Assembly: GCF_010365285.1 (NCBI RefSeq)
Contig: NZ_CP048286.1
Span: 5,754,001 to 5,818,000 of the forward strand
Source: Paenibacillus rhizovicinus
GTDB taxonomy: Bacteria > Bacillota > Bacilli > Paenibacillales > Paenibacillaceae
DNA length: 64,000 bases
Direction of reading: 5' to 3'
How positions within the stretch are numbered: position 1 is the stretch's first letter; each line of letters begins with the position of its first letter. The notes below the pieces were generated by a model. It saw nothing but the letters and a program-made list of their open reading frames with translations, was not told the DNA's origin and searched no databases. This document shows positions 52,719 to 61,330 of this stretch, piece by piece. The position numbers and the translations under genes are program-made.

Positions 52719-54287
52719 ATGACAGCGAACAATGCGAACGATGGAATGATGGATGACCATGAGACGAGTGATAGGAACGGCAATCCTATGAACGGCACGG
52801 ACGGGATTGAAAATGAAATGGGCTGGCGCTTCGACAATAGCTATGCCCGCCTGCCGGAGATCTTCTATTCGAAGCAGCATCCGGCGCCGGCAAGCGCGCC
52901 GAAGCTGGCTGTGCTGAATGAAACGGTAGCGGCGTCGTTGGGATTGAACGTGCAATCGCTGCAGACCGAGGAAGGTACGGCGGTGTTCGCCGGCAACCGG
53001 ATTCCCGCAGGCGCGCTGCCGCTCGCTCAAGCATACGCCGGGCATCAATTCGGGCATTTGAACATGCTCGGCGACGGCAGGGCCTTGCTGATCGGCGAGC
53101 AAATCACGCCTGACGGCGAGAGATTCGATATTCAGCTCAAAGGCTCGGGGCGGACGCCTTATTCCCGAGGCGGCGACGGCAGGGCGGCGCTTGGCCCGAT
53201 GCTGCGCGAATACATCATCAGCGAAGCCATGCATGCGCTGGGCATTCCGACGACTCGCAGTCTAGCGGTGACGACGACAGGGGAGTCCATTTTCCGCGAA
53301 ACGGAGCTGCCGGGCGCCGTTCTGACTCGCGTGGCGGCCAGCCATCTGCGCGTCGGCACGTTCGTGTTCGCTGCGGGGAGAGGAACGATCGACGAGCTGC
53401 GGGCGATGGCGGATTACGCATGGGAAAGGCATTTTGCCGGCGGTCAAGCGGGAGAGAACGCGAATGAGAACCAAGGCGGGAATCGATACTTGTCCCTGCT
53501 TCAGGAAGTCATTAAGCGTCAGGCGTCGCTGATCGCCAAGTGGCAGCTCGTTGGGTTTATTCACGGGGTGATGAATACCGACAACATGGCTATCAGCGGT
53601 GAGACGATCGATTACGGCCCTTGCGCGTTCATGGATGCCTACGATCCGGCTACGGTGTTCAGTTCGATCGACAGGCAAGGCCGCTATGCCTACGGCAATC
53701 AACCGCAGATCGGCGCATGGAATTTGGCGAGATTCGCCGAGACGCTGCTGCCCTTGCTGCATGACGACGAGGAGCAGGCCGTCAAGCTCGCCGAGGACGC
53801 GATCGCGGCATTCCCGGCAGCGTTTCACGCGCATTGGCTCGACGGGATGAGGGCCAAGCTGGGACTGTTGAACGAAGAGGCGGAGGATGAGGCGTTGATC
53901 GATGACCTGCTCGACATCATGCGGAAGCACCGGGCCGATTATACGAATACGTTCCGCGCATTAACGTTCGATGAGCCGGAGAATACCGCGATGTTCGGCA
54001 CGTCGGGCTTTACGGAATGGCATGAGCGTTGGCAAACAAGACGCGGCCGGCAGCAGGCGCTGCATGCTTCATCGCAGCAGTTGATGCAGGCCAGCAATCC
54101 GGCGGTAATTCCGCGCAATCATCGGGTGGAAGAAGCGCTGGAGGCAGCGGCGGCGGGAGATTACGGCGTCATGGAACGGCTGCTCGCTGCGCTGGCGAAT
54201 CCATTCGCGCATGCGCCCGAGCAGGAAGCTTATTGTTCGCTGCCTGACGATTCTTCCGCTCCGTATCGGACGTTCTGCGGAACCTGA
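52719..54287 (+). CDS. selO: SelO/YdiU-family protein AMPylase
   Basis: This 522-residue pseudokinase-fold protein matches SelO/YdiU, which transfers AMP from ATP to Ser, Thr or Tyr of target proteins and is linked to redox stress. Family blocks: [108 protein letters not shown], and the C-terminal Cys in YRTFCGT. The lysine in IQLKGSG and the Asn/Asp in MNTDN and DYGP are the expected ATP/metal residues. ATG 52719 follows AAAAGGAG by 6 bases. It stands alone between asd and tyrS and is not obviously connected with them. Confidence 0.92.
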   Translation: MTANNANDGMMDDHETSDRNGNPMNGTDGIENEMGWRFDNSYARLPEIFYSKQHPAPASAPKLAVLNETVAASLGLNVQSLQTEEGTAVFAGNRIPAGALPLAQAYAGHQFGHLNMLGDGRALLIGEQITPDGERFDIQLKGSGRTPYSRGGDGRAALGPMLREYIISEAMHALGIPTTRSLAVTTTGESIFRETELPGAVLTRVAASHLRVGTFVFAAGRGTIDELRAMADYAWERHFAGGQAGENANENQGGNRYLSLLQEVIKRQASLIAKWQLVGFIHGVMNTDNMAISGETIDYGPCAFMDAYDPATVFSSIDRQGRYAYGNQPQIGAWNLARFAETLLPLLHDDEEQAVKLAEDAIAAFPAAFHAHWLDGMRAKLGLLNEEAEDEALIDDLLDIMRKHRADYTNTFRALTFDEPENTAMFGTSGFTEWHERWQTRRGRQQALHASSQQLMQASNPAVIPRNHRVEEALEAAAAGDYGVMERLLAALANPFAHAPEQEAYCSLPDDSSAPYRTFCGT

Positions 54288-54444
54288 TTCCACGAAACGC
54301 TGCGGCTGGGGGATTTCTGCCTTATCCGGCTGGGGGGATTTCTGCCTTATGCGGCCGGCCGTCGCATGAGTTGACTTGTCCGGTTCTGCGGCTTGAAGAC
54401 AGGGTTATCCAATATTTGAACCGTCCGGTCAACAGCGTAAATCT

Positions 54445-54473
54445 TGACAATCGCAGCCGTATTGAATAAAGTG
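54445..54473 (+). promoter_or_regulatory. Promoter of tyrS
   Basis: TTGACA (54445-54450) and TAAAGT (54468-54473) are spaced by 17 bases, directly upstream of the T-box leader. Confidence 0.75.
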
Positions 54474-54496
54474 TTGTCATTAGGATTCATTTTGTC

Positions 54497-54737
54497 AGCG
54501 TTGAAGGGCATTAGTAGTGTTCACCTCATGCTTCCAGAGAGCCGGCGGTTGGTGCAAGCCGGTACGTGAATGAACGCGAATTACAGCCTGGAGCTTCTTG
54601 TCCCGAAACTGCATGCTTGCAGAAGGGGCAGACGGCCGTCCGCCGTTATCGGGCAGAGTGGAAGATGCATGCGCATTTTCAATTAGGGTGGTACCGCGAT
54701 GACTCGTCCCTGTCTTTGACAGGGCGGGTCTTTTTTG
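54497..54737 (+). ncRNA. T-box leader of tyrS, specifier TAC (Tyr)
   Basis: The T-box AGGGTGGTACCGCG lies at 54685-54698 and a terminator stem (GACTCGTCCCTGTC with CAGGGCGGGTC) plus T-run at 54701-54737. Stem I has GGGC (54505-54508) with GCC (54586-54588), the AGTA loop motif (54512-54515), an upper stem GTGTTCA/TGAACGC and the distal GGTTGGTG. The specifier loop GAATTACA contains TAC at 54582-54584, a tyrosine codon that fits the downstream gene. Uncharged tRNA-Tyr prevents termination. Confidence 0.93.
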
Positions 54738-54765
54738 TTTTCACATTACGCTAGGGGGACTTGAA

Positions 54766-56052
54766 ATGACGAAAGAAACCGTAATCGAGCATGTCGATCT
54801 GTTGGAGGATCTGGAATACCGCGGACTGGTGCATCAAGTGACCGACCGCGAGAATCTGAGCAAGAAGCTTCAAGAAGAGCAGCTTACGCTGTATTGCGGC
54901 TTTGATCCGACCGCGGACAGCCTGCATATCGGCAGCCTGCTTCCGATTTTGATTTTGCGCCGCTTCCAAAATGCCGGCCATGCGCCGATCGCGCTGGTAG
55001 GCGGAGGCACGGGCTTGATCGGCGATCCGAGCGGCCGTTCGTCGGAGCGCTCGCTCAATACATCGGATACGGTCGCGGAATGGACGAACAGCTTGAAACG
55101 CCAGCTCTCCACGTTCCTGGATTTCGATGCGGAAGGCAATGCCGCCAAGCTGGTCAGCAACTACGATTGGATTTCCCAACTGGACGTCATTTCGTTCTTG
55201 CGGGACGTCGGCAAAAACTTCACGGTGAATTACATGCTGGCGAAAGACTCGGTCGACTCGCGCTTGGCGAACGGAATCTCGTTCACGGAATTCAGCTACA
55301 TGATTCTGCAAGCTTACGACTTCTGGAAGCTGCACCAAGAGCATGGCTGCCATCTCCAAGTCGGCGGCAGCGACCAATGGGGCAACATTACGGCGGGTCT
55401 GGATCTGATCGGGAAAATGGGCAGCAGCGGCGCTTTCGGACTGACGATGCCGCTCGTAACGAAGAGCGACGGGAAGAAGTTCGGTAAATCCGAGACGGGC
55501 GCCATCTGGTTGGATCGGAACAAAACGTCGGTGTACCACTTCTACCAGTTCTGGATGAATACGGACGATAGCGACGTCATCAAGTTTTTGAAATATTTCA
55601 CGTTCCTGACCCGGCCGGAAATCGAAGCGCTCGAGGAAGAGCTGAAGCAGCAGCCGGAGAAACGCGCCGCGCAGCGCGAACTGGCTCGTCAAGTGACGAA
55701 GCTCGTACACGGTGAAGAAGCCGTCGAGAGCGCGGAGAAGATCACGCTGGCGTTGTTCTCCGGCGATATTACGAAGTTGACGGAAGCGGAGCTCGTGGAA
55801 GCCTTGCAAGGTTTGCCGACGACCGTTCTTGCCGCTCAAGAGGAGAAGCCGCTCATGGATCTGCTTATCGAAGCGGGCGTGGCTCCGTCTCGCCGTCAAG
55901 CTAGACAAGACATCGAAGGCAACGCGATCTCCGTGAACGGAGTCAAGCAAGCTGGCATGGAGACGGTCATTACCGCCGATCAGCGGCTTCACGGCAAATA
56001 CATCGTGCTGCGCAAAGGGAAGAAGAATTATTTCCTCGTCCGATTCGAATAG
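54766..56052 (+). CDS. tyrS: Tyrosyl-tRNA synthetase
   Basis: This 428-residue class I synthetase charges tRNA-Tyr. The HIGH-type signature is HIGS (residues 54-57, in DSLHIGSLLPI), the KMSKS-type loop is KKFGKSETG (about residues 231-239) and the tyrosine pocket block YMILQAYDFWKL follows the usual order. The C-terminal part is an S4-type RNA-binding domain (MDLLIEAGVAPSRRQARQDIEGNAISVNG). AGGGGGA lies 7 bases before the ATG. Expression is controlled by the upstream T-box. Confidence 0.97.
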   Translation: MTKETVIEHVDLLEDLEYRGLVHQVTDRENLSKKLQEEQLTLYCGFDPTADSLHIGSLLPILILRRFQNAGHAPIALVGGGTGLIGDPSGRSSERSLNTSDTVAEWTNSLKRQLSTFLDFDAEGNAAKLVSNYDWISQLDVISFLRDVGKNFTVNYMLAKDSVDSRLANGISFTEFSYMILQAYDFWKLHQEHGCHLQVGGSDQWGNITAGLDLIGKMGSSGAFGLTMPLVTKSDGKKFGKSETGAIWLDRNKTSVYHFYQFWMNTDDSDVIKFLKYFTFLTRPEIEALEEELKQQPEKRAAQRELARQVTKLVHGEEAVESAEKITLALFSGDITKLTEAELVEALQGLPTTVLAAQEEKPLMDLLIEAGVAPSRRQARQDIEGNAISVNGVKQAGMETVITADQRLHGKYIVLRKGKKNYFLVRFE

Positions 56053-56061
56053 TTCATTGGC

Positions 56062-56096
56062 GGAAGGCCGCCGCAACTTGCTTGCGGCGGCCTTCG
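56062..56096 (+). terminator. GC-rich hairpin after tyrS
   Basis: GAAGGCCGCCGCAA pairs with TTGCGGCGGCCTTC, but no U-tract follows; a 3' end role is likely. Confidence 0.6.
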
Positions 56097-56153
56097 CTGC
56101 GTCTGGAGGACTTTTCGTCGCCAATGCGTGATGAGGCGGACGGGCTGGCTCCG

Positions 56154-56870
56154 CTACCTCCGTTTGCGAAGAAGGAAGGGTACGTACATCAAGGAGAAGA
56201 TGCCGACCGCTATGAACTCTTCCGTGATTAAATAGTACGGGTAAGACCCCAAGGCATCCAATAACGAAGCCGCTTCCGGCTTATGCTTGAGGAACATATA
56301 GTTGGCATCCAGCCAATAATCGACGCCGCCCACGAGAACGACGAGGATGTTCAGGAAGATCATCGTAATGCCGATGGATTTCCAGGTAGGACGATAGCGC
56401 TCGATCCATGTCATATAGAGCGGCGCTAGGATGATGGCCATATGCACGATGAAGAAGTGGAAGAATCGGAAATGGGGAAACGGATATACGAGATCGGGTG
56501 TAAGCATCGCTTGAATCGCGCCGCCAATGCCGGCGAACAACACGATCTGGTACAAAAGACGGCTGCGCGCGATCAGCATGACGATGGCAAGCATTTGCGA
56601 AATACTGCACAACTCAAGCGGCAGCGTATACCTCGCGTTCCATAAATCCTCCGTCGCGTACCACCAGAAGAGGAAGCACTCCGGTACGATCAAGCAGGCA
56701 AGAAGGCCGTAACGAATCGTCTGCTTCACGCTCGACCGTCTGCGAATTTCGTTTCGGAAGCGATACAGCATGCCGGCGAACGCGAGCAGGATCGCAAGTA
56801 CGACAACATGCGAGGGAGAATAGGCAAGGAAGTGCTCCGAGATTCTCGGATTAATGAACGAGGCCATCAT
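56154..56870 (-). CDS. Integral membrane protein, TIGR02206 (YwaF) type
   Basis: This 238-residue protein has about seven hydrophobic segments (for example VVVLAILLAFAGMLYRF, LACLIVPECFLFWWY, LYQIVLFAGIGGAIQAML and LLRKRR at the end). The markers LPLELCSISQMLAI, FRFFHFFIVHMAII and NYMFLKHKPEAASLLDALGSYPYYL identify the YwaF/TIGR02206 family, whose biochemical role is not known. The gene is convergent with tyrS and divergent from the copper-amine-oxidase-like gene. Confidence 0.85.
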   Translation of the reverse strand: MMASFINPRISEHFLAYSPSHVVVLAILLAFAGMLYRFRNEIRRRSSVKQTIRYGLLACLIVPECFLFWWYATEDLWNARYTLPLELCSISQMLAIVMLIARSRLLYQIVLFAGIGGAIQAMLTPDLVYPFPHFRFFHFFIVHMAIILAPLYMTWIERYRPTWKSIGITMIFLNILVVLVGGVDYWLDANYMFLKHKPEAASLLDALGSYPYYLITEEFIAVGIFSLMYVPFLLRKRR

Positions 56871-57028
56871 ATCCCTCCCTTCAACGGCAGATCAGCTTGC
56901 CCGTTTTGAACATGCTGTATCCGGTTAATCATTCGGGCTTGCATTGGACAACGCCTTGCGGGCGGGATGGTGAAACAATCCTGTTGGCAGCGTCGTCCAA
57001 CTTATCATAAAGGAGCGTGGATGAGATC

Positions 57029-57979
57029 ATGAAGAAGATAGCATGCGCAACTGCTGCTGCTGCAAGTATGCTGGCTGTATCCGCCATAAGTTACGCCGCG
57101 GCCCCTTCCGGCATTGTTATTATGGGCAAGCCGATTCAGTCCGATGCTGCATGGATCGTTAAGAACGGGCGCGTATTGGTTCCGCTTCGTGCAGTTACGG
57201 AACCGCTGGGCATTACGGCAGCATGGAATGCGAAGTCGAAGACGGCGACCATCGGCAAATGGTCGGAAACGGTAAAGCTGACAGTCGGTCAATCGATCGC
57301 ATCCTATGTAAAAGCCAATCAATATAACACGATGAAGCTCGATGCGTCCGTCACCCTCGTACACGATCGCGTATACGTTCCTTTACGTTTCTTGTCGCAG
57401 TTCTACGGATATCGCGTGGAAGCGCAAGCGGATACCGTGAACGTGACTTCGCCTTTTAGCCGGAACGAGCAGGATATCCTGCACCATGGAGATCTAGGCA
57501 AAGCAAGGCAGTTCGTCATGGCAAACGCTTGGAAGCATGCGCATTATGCCAAGCCGCCGATCGAGTACTTGAACGAAATCGAAGGTTTCGAAAGCACGTT
57601 TTTCTTCCCGCTCGGAGAAGCCAACCGTTTCTTCTTGATTTCAGATAGTATGGTCTCGTTCTATGAATTGCAGGGAGAGTTCTTCGTCATCACCTGGCAG
57701 GCGCAAATTCCCGTCGGGAAGAAGGACACGGACGAGCTGTTCATGGACAACCAGGTGACGAAGGCCACGGGTGCCAGACCCGTCATCGACGGGCCGATGT
57801 TCTTCTACCGAAAGAGCGGAATCGTGAACGTCACGAATACTACGGCAGGGACGATCGGCGCCGATGGCCGCAAGACGTTAATCGGAAGCAAAAGCGTCGT
57901 CGGCGACGAAGTGAAGGAACAATCGGGCTCATTGGCATTGACGCTGCCTGATGAAACCAGGGCTGAGCTTAATCCGTAA
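57029..57979 (+). CDS. Secreted protein with copper-amine-oxidase N-terminal-like (stalk) domain
   Basis: This 316-residue protein has a signal peptide (KKIACATAAAASMLAVSAISYAAA, cleavage near residue 25) followed by the copper amine oxidase N-terminal-like domain (about residues 30-125) marked by GRVLVPLRAVTEPLGITAAWNAKSKTATI and DRVYVPLRFLSQFYGYRVEA. In Firmicutes this domain is common in wall-associated proteins and does not imply oxidase activity. The remaining 190 residues are not recognised. ATG 57029 follows the GTG at 57017 in frame; AAAGGAGCG sits closer to the GTG than ideal, so the exact start is uncertain by four residues. The stop lies within a heptamer repeat shared with the next gene. 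Confidence 0.8.
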   Translation: MKKIACATAAAASMLAVSAISYAAAPSGIVIMGKPIQSDAAWIVKNGRVLVPLRAVTEPLGITAAWNAKSKTATIGKWSETVKLTVGQSIASYVKANQYNTMKLDASVTLVHDRVYVPLRFLSQFYGYRVEAQADTVNVTSPFSRNEQDILHHGDLGKARQFVMANAWKHAHYAKPPIEYLNEIEGFESTFFFPLGEANRFFLISDSMVSFYELQGEFFVITWQAQIPVGKKDTDELFMDNQVTKATGARPVIDGPMFFYRKSGIVNVTNTTAGTIGADGRKTLIGSKSVVGDEVKEQSGSLALTLPDETRAELNP

Positions 57980-58072
57980 TCCATAATCCTTAATCCTTAA
58001 TCCATAATCCGTAATCCTTAATCCTTAATCCTTAATCCATAATCCGTAATCCTTAATTCTTAATCTCTAATC
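57970..58072. repeat. Heptamer tandem repeat TAATCCN joining two convergent genes
   Basis: About fifteen 7-bp units (TAATCCT, TAATCCA or TAATCCG; the last three degenerate) run from the last codons of the plus-strand gene to the last codons of the minus-strand gene. The TAA stop at 57977-57979 and the minus-strand stop at 58060-58062 are both part of the repeat. No terminator hairpin is present between these convergent genes. Confidence 0.93.
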
Positions 58073-59391
58073 GTTTCGCCGAGAAGCCCGGCTAGAGCAC
58101 GACGAAGATCGGAAGAGTCGGGAAACAGCTGCGCGGACAGCGTCAACAATCGCGCGCCTTCCGAGGCGTAACCGTTCTCCTTCAACATGGCGGCAATGAA
58201 GCCGTACTCGCCTTCCCATGAATAATAGCGTTCGTCATTCTTAATGCGTTCATGTTCTTGCATGGCGGAATCGATACCGTGGGAGGTCAAATGCTGCGCT
58301 AAATGATGCGCCATGGATTGTTTGAGCGTCGGAAAGTGTCCGGTTAACAGGAAATCGAGAATAGAAGAGCCGACGGTGAGCCAGCCATAATCTGCGTTTG
58401 CCATAACCGCGACTGCGATGCTTTTGTCGGGAAGCAGTACGAGGTGGCTCTGGAAGCCGGTATCCATGCCGGAATGCGATACCATCCGCTGGCCTTTGTA
58501 CGTGCCGATGAACCAAGACAGCCCGATGTTTGCCGACTCCTCTCCATGGCCGGTCGCAGCATAAGAGGTCCATAATTCGTCGTAGCTTTCTTGCGTTAGA
58601 AGCGCTTGGCCATCAGCGGTAATGCCTTTATTCAAGTGGACGATTGCATAGCGGCACATATCCTCGACATGGGCGTACATCGTGGAGCTAGGCCCGTGGG
58701 CGCGATGATAAGGGAAAACGTCGCTTACTTTGCCTCCATAGCCATGCTGCAGACTAAGCACGTGAGGAGCCGCTAGGCGATCGTCCGCTTCCGATTTCAA
58801 ATAAGTGCTTTCCCGCATCAAGGCGGGTTCGAATATCCGTTCTTTCATATACTGCTCAAAACTTGTCCCTGAGCGCTTCGCGATAATATCCCCCAGAATT
58901 TCATAGCCGATATTGCTGTATGCATAGTTCTCGCCAGGTTCGCTTAACAAGGAGCGTGGCCGAAGGCTCCTGACGTATCTCTCCAAGCTTTGATCATCGT
59001 ATTGGGGGCGATCCCATTCGTAATCCTCTTCATCGGGCATGCCCGAAGTATGGTTCAATAATTGACGGACCGTGATTAGCCGGAATCTGTCGTCCGCCAT
59101 GTGGAAATAAGGGAGATAGGCGACGATGCCGGCGTCCAGCTCGAGCCGTCCTTGTTCGGCCAGCTGCATGATGCCGGTTGCTACGGCCGTTTTGGATATC
59201 GATGCTTGATGGAATAACGTCCCGGTGCCGACAGGCTCGCCGGAGGCGGCGTTCGTCAAGCCGAAGCCTTTGGCATAGATGGTTCGGTTATTGAATACGA
59301 CGCCTACGGCCAGTCCGGGCATCGGTGCATGCTGCATATACTCGTCCAATCGTGCGTCCAGTTGATCGATCATGTGATGGATAGCGTTCAT
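58060..59391 (-). CDS. Serine beta-lactamase-like hydrolase (class C / PBP4* type)
   Basis: This 443-residue protein has the three penicillin-binding motifs in order: SISK (Ser64, Lys67), YSN (158-160) and HSG (about 306-308), in the serine beta-lactamase/D-aminopeptidase fold. No signal peptide is present. Proteins of this group are esterases or peptidases of varied substrate and only rarely act on beta-lactams. The last 80 residues are a helical extension. Its last codons (ETIRD and stop) are partly built from the TAATCC repeat. Start at 59391 with GGAGG near; it is divergent from the next gene. Confidence 0.87.
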   Translation of the reverse strand: MNAIHHMIDQLDARLDEYMQHAPMPGLAVGVVFNNRTIYAKGFGLTNAASGEPVGTGTLFHQASISKTAVATGIMQLAEQGRLELDAGIVAYLPYFHMADDRFRLITVRQLLNHTSGMPDEEDYEWDRPQYDDQSLERYVRSLRPRSLLSEPGENYAYSNIGYEILGDIIAKRSGTSFEQYMKERIFEPALMRESTYLKSEADDRLAAPHVLSLQHGYGGKVSDVFPYHRAHGPSSTMYAHVEDMCRYAIVHLNKGITADGQALLTQESYDELWTSYAATGHGEESANIGLSWFIGTYKGQRMVSHSGMDTGFQSHLVLLPDKSIAVAVMANADYGWLTVGSSILDFLLTGHFPTLKQSMAHHLAQHLTSHGIDSAMQEHERIKNDERYYSWEGEYGFIAAMLKENGYASEGARLLTLSAQLFPDSSDLRRALAGLLGETIRD

Positions 59392-59495
59392 AATGGCCTC
59401 CTTGGAGGTGGTAAGTAATCATACGAATAAATGCATTTCTACTTTCTATGTATTTGGAAAATCATGGTATGATAGTTCCTTGGGAGGTGTCATAC

Positions 59496-59972
59496 TTGCT
59501 TTTACACAATGCCAGTCTAGAATCCTATCCAGTTCACTTTGCTGCAATGAATCCTCATGAAATTCAGGAACAACTAAACGGGAGGGACAAGGCATTTGAT
59601 TGGACCATTTATTATAATTATCCTCAAGTTCTCGTGTTTAAGATGATGATTATAGGTAATGATGCAATACAAGGCGCCATTGCATTGGAAAATAAAGAAG
59701 ATCATGTTTACGTGCATTTAATTGAGAGCGCTCCGCATAACCGTTCGGATAAGGTGTTTGAATTTATTGGTGAGCATTTGCTTGCCTATGCTTGTCAGCT
59801 CAGCATGCGATTTGGGCACGATGGATATGTAGTTCTACAATCAAAATCAGCCCCAAGACTTCTCCACTTTTACACGCAGGTTATTGGAGCCAAGCATGTG
59901 GGAGGACTTCGAATGATCCTTAATGAAACTGTTGCTCGTCGGTTAATCATGCTATACTTAGAGCAGAGGTAG
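59496..59972 (+). CDS. GNAT-like protein of unknown substrate
   Basis: This 158-residue protein (TTG start at 59496, with GGGAGGTG 8 bases upstream) is not confidently recognised. The C-terminal half, with GHDGYVVLQSKSAPRLLHFYTQVIGAKHVGGLRMILN, resembles the last strands of a GNAT acetyltransferase, and the N-terminal half has the alternating strand pattern of that fold, but the acetyl-CoA loop (R/Q-x-x-G-x-G/A) is not clear. An ATG at 59448 or 59469 would extend it, but lacks a ribosome site. The local base composition is lower in GC than in the neighbouring genes, which may indicate transfer. A small gene follows 10 bases after its stop, so the two are probably one transcript. Confidence 0.6.
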   Translation: MLLHNASLESYPVHFAAMNPHEIQEQLNGRDKAFDWTIYYNYPQVLVFKMMIIGNDAIQGAIALENKEDHVYVHLIESAPHNRSDKVFEFIGEHLLAYACQLSMRFGHDGYVVLQSKSAPRLLHFYTQVIGAKHVGGLRMILNETVARRLIMLYLEQR

Positions 59973-59982
59973 GTGAGGTTCC

Positions 59983-60153
59983 ATGGATAAAAAGAATACG
60001 CACAGTCTTGATGATGTTGCCCGCCATGCCGCCGATGGACATTACGTCGTACAATCCGTCCCCAGCGTCAATCCAGAGCGGGACAGAGAAATTAGCAGAG
60101 CCATTGCACGGATGAAAGCCCAATCCGATAATCACGTGAAGACCCACCAATAG
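59983..60153 (+). CDS. Small protein of 56 residues
   Basis: ATG at 59983 is preceded by GGTGAGGT and begins MDKKNTHSLDDVARHAADGH; it ends VKTHQ at the TAG 60151-60153. The product is hydrophilic (many Asp, His, Arg and Lys) with a predicted helix (REISRAIARMKAQ) and no membrane segment or known motif. It starts 10 bases after the GNAT-like gene, and its stop codon lies inside the loop of the terminator, which is a tight gene-end arrangement. Ribosome site, spacing and terminator position support a real gene; function unknown. Confidence 0.65.
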   Translation: MDKKNTHSLDDVARHAADGHYVVQSVPSVNPERDREISRAIARMKAQSDNHVKTHQ

Positions 60154-60166
60154 GTGGGTCTTTTTG
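60140..60166 (+). terminator. Intrinsic terminator overlapping the small gene's end
   Basis: GACCCACC (60141-60148) pairs with GGTGGGTC (60153-60160), loop AATA, then TTTTT. Confidence 0.92.
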
Positions 60167-60265
60167 TGTCTGTCTCTCATTTCTGGAAATCCCATTCATC
60201 TGAATTATAAAAAACGAACGTTCCTATAACAACAGAAAATTACTAAAATATTCAAATAATCCTAA

Positions 60266-60304
60266 TAAGACCGCCAGCCTCCTCGAGACGTTCGGCGGTC
60301 TTTC
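60266..60304. terminator. Terminator-like hairpin after the AraC gene
   Basis: AAGACCGCC pairs with GGCGGTCTT; on the minus strand TTATT follows. It lies 28 bases past the stop of the minus-strand AraC gene. Confidence 0.6.
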
Positions 60305-60331
60305 TCCAGGCGGAATATACACTGGCGCCGT

Positions 60332-61222
60332 CTACTGGCGCGGGGGACTCGAACGGAACTCACGCGGCGTATAACCGGTATGCTTGCGGAAGATGCGATT
60401 GAAGAAGCTGATGTCGCCGAAGCCGGTTTCGTGCGCGATGTCGAGCACTTTTTTGTCCGTCGTCCGCAGCAGTGTAGACGCCTGACGGATTTGCACGGTA
60501 TGCTTATAATCAAGCAGGCTCATGCCGGCTGCTTCTTTGAATTTGGCCGTGAACGAAGAGACGCTCATGCCGCTTAACCGGCTCAGCTGCTGCAGCGTAA
60601 GCGGCTGATAGTAGTGCTGGTCGACGAAGTTGATAATGGAGTCCATCCAGGCGCGGTCGCCGACGCCAAGCCTTCGATCGGCTTCGCGATTCTCTTGGTG
60701 GAAGCGGCTCAGCCAGACGAGGCATTCGATCAGCCGCGTCTTGATGACGAGCTGGTAGCCGTCGCGCCGCTGTATGAACTCGTCGTAGATCGTCTGCAGA
60801 TGCGCTTGAATGTGCACCTTTTGGCTGGGCTGCAGCGGATGGTAGGGCACGAAGGAATGGCTTTTGCGCAAGAAGGGAACGAGGTAGAAGAAGTCGACGA
60901 AAGACGGCATCCGCTGCAGCACTTCCATCTCCCGCTGCAGGAAGCCCGCGTCGAACAGCACGTTGTACACGACCGTATCTTTGTCCGGCTCGCACGCGTA
61001 GCTGTGATAGACGTTGGGCTCCACGACGAATACGTTGCCGGCGGCAAGCTGATACGTATGTCCGGACATTTCGTGCGTGGCGCTGCCTTCGACGACGAAC
61101 ACGAGCTCGATGAAGTCATGGGTATGCGGCGGGATATATTCATTCTTCTGAATGGTATAGCGGTCGATGTAGAAAGGGAAGTCATCCAGATTAAAGTACA
61201 TATCGCCTTTGAAAATCGTCAT
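60332..61222 (-). CDS. AraC-family regulator
   Basis: This 296-residue protein has an N-terminal cupin sensor (about 15-100; IPPHTHDFIELVFVVEGSATHEM, GNVFVVEPNVYHSY) and a C-terminal AraC domain (about 190-290; PLTLQQLSRLSGMSVSSFTAKFKEAAGMSLLDY and VLDIAHETGFGDISFFNRIFRKHTGYTPREFR). ATG 61222 is placed 9 bases after AAAGG; an ATG at 61231 is possible. It is divergent from arylamine N-acetyltransferase across about 110 bases, but nothing else ties them functionally. Effector unknown. Confidence 0.87.
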   Translation of the reverse strand: MTIFKGDMYFNLDDFPFYIDRYTIQKNEYIPPHTHDFIELVFVVEGSATHEMSGHTYQLAAGNVFVVEPNVYHSYACEPDKDTVVYNVLFDAGFLQREMEVLQRMPSFVDFFYLVPFLRKSHSFVPYHPLQPSQKVHIQAHLQTIYDEFIQRRDGYQLVIKTRLIECLVWLSRFHQENREADRRLGVGDRAWMDSIINFVDQHYYQPLTLQQLSRLSGMSVSSFTAKFKEAAGMSLLDYKHTVQIRQASTLLRTTDKKVLDIAHETGFGDISFFNRIFRKHTGYTPREFRSSPPRQ

Positions 61223-61330
61223 GGACGGCATCCTTTCCCTTCGTTTCACCTTGGTTAGGATGATTATGTCATGGCCTGGAACCAATGTCTATAAGGGAGG
61301 CCGACTGTATGGAGAGGAGCGGGAAACGGA

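Noticed and set aside
54751-56124. 457-codon minus-strand frame opposite tyrS
   Set aside because: Antisense to tyrS, no ribosome site or family resemblance.
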